Source: DASQLQ01 sp035629935 (lineage in GTDB: Bacteria; Actinomycetota; CADDZG01; WHSQ01). Taken from it: 5,877 bases of DNA. This document shows positions 5,725 to 5,877 of the stretch, in pieces. The stretch covers positions 1 through 5,877 of the forward strand of contig DASQLQ010000046.1 in NCBI GenBank assembly GCA_035629935.1. The letters are read 5' to 3'. Numbering within the stretch: the first letter of the stretch is position 1; the number at the start of each line of letters is the position of its first letter. The translations under genes were made by a program, and so were the position numbers. The notes beneath the pieces are model-generated. The model saw only the letters and a program-made list of their open reading frames with translations. It ran no database searches and was not told the DNA's origin.

Positions 5725-5877
5725 CGCTTGACGTCGCCGAACAGGTTCAGTTGGTAAACGAGATCGAGTTGATTGAAGTAGGTCCGGTGCGCCACGATCT
5801 TGCCGTCTGCAGTCTCAATGAACACGGAGAACCTCATCTCGAGGTGTTTGTTGGTCGCAGCGAACTCGGCGACCGGG
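5721..5877 (-). CDS. SnoaL/NTF2-like family protein, C-terminal part only
   Basis: On the minus strand the last 51 residues of a gene enter from the right edge and stop at a TAG read from 5723 to 5721. The visible protein starts PVAEFAATNKHLEMRFSVF, continues IETADGKIVAHRTYFNQLDL and ends VYQLNLFGDVKR. A long beta strand, a DGKI turn, then a strand leading into a Y-F-[ND]-Q-L-D-L segment and a terminal QLxLFG helix is the usual C-terminal end of SnoaL-like proteins (polyketide-cyclase and ester-cyclase relatives, limonene-1,2-epoxide hydrolase-type fold). These are small cone-shaped alpha+beta proteins of about 130-150 residues, often enzymes on hydrophobic small molecules or of unknown function. 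The start and catalytic residues lie outside the window, so the substrate cannot be judged. It converges on the small RTX gene with no space for a terminator between them. Confidence 0.72.
   Translation of the reverse strand, partial: PVAEFAATNKHLEMRFSVFIETADGKIVAHRTYFNQLDLVYQLNLFGDVKR

Overview
This high-GC window reads like a chromosomal segment of an actinobacterium or a relative. The support is strong G/C preference at third codon positions, alternative GTG and TTG starts, one start that looks leaderless, and Sec-exported repeat proteins with no type I secretion genes beside them. The exact lineage cannot be fixed from the sequence. Six coding regions are supported, and both edge genes may be cut by the window. 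No RNA gene, insertion sequence, CRISPR array or tRNA was seen, and no stretch over 300 bases lacks a gene.

Left part (1-1196, + strand): a small unrecognised acidic protein is followed by a UbiE-like class I SAM-dependent methyltransferase. The 48-base gap between them holds a perfect 8-bp-arm palindrome and a TANNNT box seven bases before the GTG start, which suggests a leaderless promoter.

Middle (1230-2315, + strand): an exported metallo-beta-lactamase-fold protein. Its metal-binding signature reads HGDFDH instead of HxHxDH, so one canonical zinc-ligand histidine is an aspartate. A GC-rich gap with a possible weak terminator follows.

Right part (2471-5724, + strand): two adjacent secreted RTX-type (haemolysin-type calcium-binding, GGxGxDxLx) proteins, about 800 and 280 residues, probably cotranscribed. 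They share the same ends. Each has exactly four cysteines: an N-terminal pair 44 residues apart and a C-terminal pair 9 residues apart. The long paralogue also carries six copies of a ~55-residue module whose start-to-start spacings are 86, 113, 86, 122 and 86 residues. These are most simply read as Ca2+-stabilised beta-roll proteins, exported by Sec and capped by disulfides, that act outside the cell as adhesive or structural proteins. No catalytic domain is visible in either.

Right edge (5721-5877, - strand): the C-terminal end of a SnoaL/NTF2-like protein that meets the second RTX gene tail to tail. The two stop codons share one CTAG palindrome.

No complete new system can be shown here. 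The most distinctive material is the paired, disulfide-capped RTX proteins with their regular module spacing, and the exported MBL-fold protein with the altered metal site.
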